Origin: Apostichopus japonicus
Taxonomy: Eukaryota > Echinodermata > Holothuroidea > Aspidochirotida > Stichopodidae
Direction of reading: 5' to 3'
DNA length: 64,000 bases
Assembly: GCF_037975245.1 (NCBI RefSeq)
Contig: NC_092561.1
Coordinates: forward strand, 6,702,501 to 6,766,500
Below, piece by piece: positions 59,727-64,000 of this stretch. The notes beneath the pieces were generated by a model, which saw only the letters and a list, made by a program, of their open reading frames with translations, was not told the origin of the DNA and ran no database searches. Position 1 is the first letter of the stretch. Every line of letters starts with the position of its first letter. A program made the position numbers and the translations under genes.

Positions 59727-59795
59727 CACAGCGCCTAGAGCAGATTTTTTTTCTGGATCAGGCGCTATATAAATCATCATTATTATATATTAAAT
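59727..59795 (+). mobile_element. SINE/LINE tail fragment
   Basis: CAGCGCCTAGAGCAG ... AGGCGCTATATAAATCATCATTATTAT resembles the tail of the SINE at 14021 (GCGCTATATAAA) followed by an ATT-rich end. No tRNA-like head is recognisable upstream. Confidence 0.65.
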
Positions 59796-60805
59796 ATCCA
59801 ATACGAATATGTAGGAGCTGGCATTTAATCTTAGTAGCATTTCGTTTTGAGTTTGGTCAATTAAAGCCTAGAAGTAGAAATTTAAAATTTGAACACCTTG
59901 CTAAAAAATTTACATGCAGCTGCCCAGCCCACAAAAAAATCTACTGGCAACAATCAAATAACCTACTGTATATAGCCGGATTTCCTTGAATGAAATAAAC
60001 ATGAAAGTAACATTTCATTTGCACTGGCCGAAAAATATCAACTACATTTGTTTTCTACTTAAGCCAAAACGATATATTCTGACTGGCATTTAGCCAGTAA
60101 ATATCCTGAATTTCGAAGCTTGCAATTGTCTGTATTTGACTATGTACACTAAAATCAATATAAGCAAAGAATGCAGTTAACTACTGTAGTTTGACAAACA
60201 ATTGAATTTTAATTAGTGAAGGGAAAAACCCTAAATTTTTGAAAAATTACTGTATGGTGAATGCTATATTTAAATGTGAGTCATATCAATTAATATGCAA
60301 AAACAAGATCCTGTAGAAACAGAGTACTTAATAGAGCCATATTAAGTAACGTTTGTTTAATGAACTCACAGTTCAGTGTCTATAGACATACCCTGTATTT
60401 GTGGGACACATAGCTTAATTAAAAAAATTAGCGATTAATCAACGATTATCTCTAGAGCTTCCTGAAAATTGTTCAGCTTATGACCTGCAAAGTTTCTGGT
60501 TTTGTTTAATTAAATCTCAGTTAATCGTGAGTTTTCTTATCATTTTCTGTGATGCGTGTGTCTTTTTTCCGCTAGCAACGATGCATTAAAGGTACTGTGT
60601 CAAAAGTAGAAAGCTGAGGGGCTGCAGCATTCTGCAGCCAGGCTGCACAGCACATAATCTGAATTGTTGCTATGCAGTTTTACAAAATAGGCACTGTTGG
60701 TCTGCCAAGATAATCCCCCTTAAGTTAGCTGTTGATTCAGCCTTGCTGCAGGGGATCTTGCAGCTACTGCAGCCTTTCAGTTCTACACAGTGCCTAAGTA
60801 GTAAA

Positions 60806-60878
60806 GTGTTTCAAATACCGTATCAAGATTTTAAACTGTATGGTACAGTTCAAAATCTTGATACAGTATTTGAAACAC
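60806..60878 (-). repeat. 35-bp-stem hairpin with 3-nt loop
   Basis: Arms 60806-60840 and 60844-60878 are inverse complements with two differences. On the minus strand both differences become G-U pairs, so a minus-strand transcript would pair over all 35 positions. The outer end reads GTGTTTCAAATAC. Could be a tiny foldback element or a small-RNA precursor; nothing shows that it is transcribed. Confidence 0.75.
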
Positions 60879-61029
60879 ACCTTAATTAGCTGGTGAACAT
60901 TGATGGGAAAAATATTTACCTTAGCTCTGTGCTAGAGAAATAATTTGCATATATTTACTAAACTCATGATTCCCCATTACTAGTGTACAATATTGATGAA
61001 AGGAACAGCCTAATTGGCCTTGTATTACA

Positions 61030-63878
61030 TATGGGTCAGATCCAAAACCTGTCAACCTCAGGGCTAAAATTTAGATGATCATAGTTATCAATTTTGATAG
61101 TTTTGTCCAAAAGAAGAACAATTTAAGCTTGCTTGGCAAAAAAATTAAATTTGTATGTTTCTTTGTTAACGAGTACTGCTTAATTATATCAACAATGCAC
61201 TTAAACCAGCGTTATGGACGGAAACAGCAATTTGTGCCACTGAACTGCAAGGAATGATGGAATTCACAGGAATCTGCACCTGAATAATTGTTTATGGTAC
61301 TGATCTCTCCAAAATAGTTTTTGAAAAAATTAAGTAGGGCATCCCTAATTAAGATGCTAATCGAGAAGAAAATCATTAATTCCGTCCATAACGCTACCTG
61401 ATGTCATTAATCTCCTGGCAATTTTAAAGTTCACTTCAGTGATAAAATTTGCATGTAATCTTCTGAAGGTTATCAATGCCATTAAGGATGAAGTGAAAAA
61501 TTACCAGATTCCTGCATATTGATAAGCTGGGGTTCAATGAAACATCTGTGTTATGGATGGAATTAGGAAAACGTTATGGACGGAATGTGAATGTTATGGA
61601 TGGAAATTACTTTCTTTGGAAAAACTATGCAGAATGTTTTTTATTAAGTTAAATCAAAGCAATCAAATGTGAATGAATGTTATTTAGGATGGAAAACCTT
61701 TTTTTACATGTACATTACAGTATTTTTCTAGGCTTTCAGGTGATGTTTTCCCCAATTTAAAAAAAAAAAAGAAAAGAAGAAATTTCTGTAAAAATCCCAA
61801 ACTTTGAGGATTTTTCATTTCAAAATAAGGCAAAACACCCTCCTGAAATTTTTTGTACAAACAGGGTGGTACTATATCTCTTCCAGAAAAAATTATCAGA
61901 TTTTTTCAACATTACGCATTTTGAGTTATTGGCCGTCAAAGATGACCTCTTTTGTACATCGGAGCAGCTTAACAACTTCTTAAATTATTATTGAGAACAG
62001 CTAGAACCCTGAAATTTGTTTAGGGGTAAGAACTTTATACTTATAGTTGAAGTATAAAACCCTGACAGCTCTAACATGGTTACTTTGGTAAAAAATTGGC
62101 ATCAAAACTCCTACCTCATGCTGAATCGCAGCATGAAATAGCAACTTTGGAGTTGCACAACTTGCAAACATATCATAGGAAAGCATTGTAATCATTATTT
62201 TGTAATGTTTGTACCAGACATAATAACCTCTGAAAGAATCAAGTACCCTGAAGCAATGGTTTAGGAGCAATTCATCACTAAAAATAGCACATTTTTTAGT
62301 GAAAAGTACAAAAATCGTATATTTTGACACTTTTAAGTGGACCTAGCTCCACAAGACAATATTTTTGTAGCCTAATTTTTTATTTTCCTATTCTATGGGA
62401 TAGACTCTATAGGCGTCTGTAATAGAAAGGTAGTAGAATGGTTAATTGCTGAGAAATGAGACCTCAAAAGTCAAGAAAATGCCATGGTGGCGACAAATTG
62501 CGGAATTTCAAAGTGTGATAAATCGGCTGGAAAGCAATGCAACTGAAATTTTCAGAATATGCTTATTTCATGATGGTCCAATCATACAAAAAATTTGGGA
62601 ATTTTTGGAGAGGGTGCAGCAACAGCCATTCTTGATTTGACACGGAATGACCCTTATAAATCCAAGTTGTCATCCTTATGCAACGTGGTTTTTGTGTATG
62701 AAGGAGACTGGTGGTTGGAAAAGGTGGACCAAATATCAGTTGACAGTAATGATGTCTATGTCTCCTTCCTACACCCTAAGGGCACTACCAATACTTTCTT
62801 CTGGCCATCACCTGAGACAAATATCCCACTAGGAATGATCATGGGGAAACTAGAACAGCCTGTCCTCCTAATTTCAAGTAGCAAAGTGGGAATTGCAACA
62901 AAGGTGGTTGAATATATTAGGGACAAGTTTCAAAGAGATTGTGAGCCGTGATGGTGACGAAAAATTTTGACAAATATGAATCGATGTATTTTGTTGAGAT
63001 TGAAAAGTCTATTTCAAATTTTCATGACTGTTCAACCATACAGGCCTCCCATGTCCACAGTTTTATTTGCATGTGTTGTTTTCTTTCATACAAGCTTTGC
63101 AGACTGGTGAAACTTTGATTGCATTGGCATTGTTTGAAGGAGGTGAAGCCACAAAAGTGAAAAAAACAAATGGGAAAAGTACTGACAGCCTCTGCTTATA
63201 GTGCTGAAAGCCACCTGATGAGTACCTTCAGCAAGAGTGAAACTTTTCATGTGCTGTAGCAATTCATTTCAGGCTAATTCAATACTTTCCGTCCATAACA
63301 TTCCGTCCATAACAATTCCTATTTCAGGACTAGCTCTTTCCCTTCTTATAATAAATTCAATTTTATTTGATATTATTACACATATTGGCCATAAGTATTA
63401 ACTTATAACACACACTTCACAATTCAAGAGTTGATCCTAAATCAGGACAAAACCTTCCGTCCATAACGTTGTACATTCCGTCCATAACACAGAATTTTGG
63501 TTTGGGGTAGTGGGTTAATAGAGGTACAGTACATTGAAGATTATGAGTGGGAGTATGATAAAGCTAAGGTACCAGGCCTGTGATGAAAAGTACCTGATAC
63601 TTTGAAATCCTGAACACTTCACAGAGTTTTGACCCACTATGAAGGTTGGTGGATATCGATCATTTTTCTGATTCCGTCCATAACGAACACCTAATTTGCA
63701 TATTCAGACTAATATTGCACTACCCAATTAATTTTTTTCCGTTATATGGTAGAGGTATCCCAACTTAGATCAATCATGCATACCTTACCAAATACTAACT
63801 CTCACACTATTTTTGATGGGACTTTATCTCTGTGAATTCCGTCCATAACATTGGCAGAGGTTTTGGATCTGACCCATA
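61030..63878. mobile_element. 2.85-kb DNA transposon with subterminal GTTATGGACGGAA repeats
   Basis: Terminal inverted repeats TGGGTCAGATCCAAAACC (left from 61032; right end at 63876) with TA on both outer sides (61030-61031, 63877-63878). Eleven exact or one-mismatch copies of GTTATGGACGGAA lie inside: left at 61211, 61550, 61573, 61593 (forward) and 61380 (reverse); right, all reverse, at 63287, 63301, 63455, 63476, 63672 and 63837. Such clusters are commonly transposase-binding sites. The centre holds a broken reading frame (62446-62951) but no intact transposase, so this copy is probably inactive. Confidence 0.92.
62446..62951 (+). pseudogene. Broken ORF inside the 61-63.9 kb transposon
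   Basis: Two overlapping frames: 62446-62640 (64 residues, with PWWRQIAEFQSVINRLE and FHDGPIIQKIWEFLERV) and 62595-62951 (118 residues, with FDLTRNDPYKSK-like ILDLTRNDPYKSK, CNVVFVYEGDWWLEKVDQI and VSFLHPKGTTNTFFWPSPE). The second looks like a small beta-barrel of the chromo/Tudor/SH3 kind, a domain I have seen described at the C-terminus of proteins carried by animal transposons. This link is from memory and weak. The shift between frames and the lack of a longer upstream frame suggest a decayed gene or the last exon of a spliced one. No DDE catalytic triad is visible. Confidence 0.5.
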
Positions 63879-64000
63879 TATATTTATATATATAGGCCTA
63901 TTTTATTAATTAATATCATGCATTCCTCAATCCTAATTCCCATAACTACTCTAAAATATGTTGAAAACAAAAGAAAAAAGAATAACAACTGATTTCTGAT

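Noticed and set aside
62001-62330. Minus-strand frame of 109 codons inside the 61-kb transposon
   Set aside because: No recognisable motif and composition like the surrounding non-coding DNA; not enough to call a gene.

Overview
This is animal (metazoan) nuclear DNA. It has spliced exons with GT-AG borders, long AT-rich introns, tRNA-derived SINEs, MITEs, microsatellites and minisatellites. Nothing prokaryotic is visible (no operons, no Shine-Dalgarno-led genes). SINEs with a conserved central domain and a tail ending in GCGCTATATAAA, together with the MICAL gene structure, suggest an invertebrate deuterostome, perhaps an echinoderm. That placement is inference and could be wrong.

Region 6.1-25.9 kb: one recognisable gene on the minus strand, a MICAL-family actin-oxidising flavoprotein monooxygenase. 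I could join 17 coding segments from the ATG at 25846 down to 6164. Every junction has GT-AG borders and every reading phase agrees, giving 1,724 residues if the TGA at 6164-6166 is used. Domain order is FAD monooxygenase (about residues 1-510), calponin homology (about 515-625), LIM (780-838), then a long acidic and Ser/Pro-rich tail, 652 residues of it from one 1,956-bp exon. The C-terminal bMERB (Rab-binding) domain usual for the family was not found. Either the transcript ends at 6164, or it splices at 6233 to exons beyond the left edge. The introns hold SINEs, a TTAA-flanked MITE at 22.5 kb, a C-rich tandem repeat at 11.8 kb and small tandem duplications, one of which has copied a splice donor.

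Region 1-6.1 kb: AT-rich, with no exon I can support (3' flank, 3' UTR or a long intron).

Region 25.9-64 kb: no gene I can support. It may be 5' UTR introns and flank of MICAL, or intergenic DNA. It is rich in repeats: SINEs, several minisatellites, a 75-bp hAT-like micro-element, a 3.17-kb near-perfect foldback element (54.09-57.26 kb), and a 2.85-kb DNA transposon (61.03-63.88 kb) with 11 copies of a 13-bp subterminal motif and a broken ORF. The two large elements share a terminal signature, TGGGTCA(G)ATCC, and TA flanks. The 7-mer TACWGTA is about ten times denser right of about 26 kb than left of it, changing close to the MICAL start codon.

All counts and alignments were made by eye.
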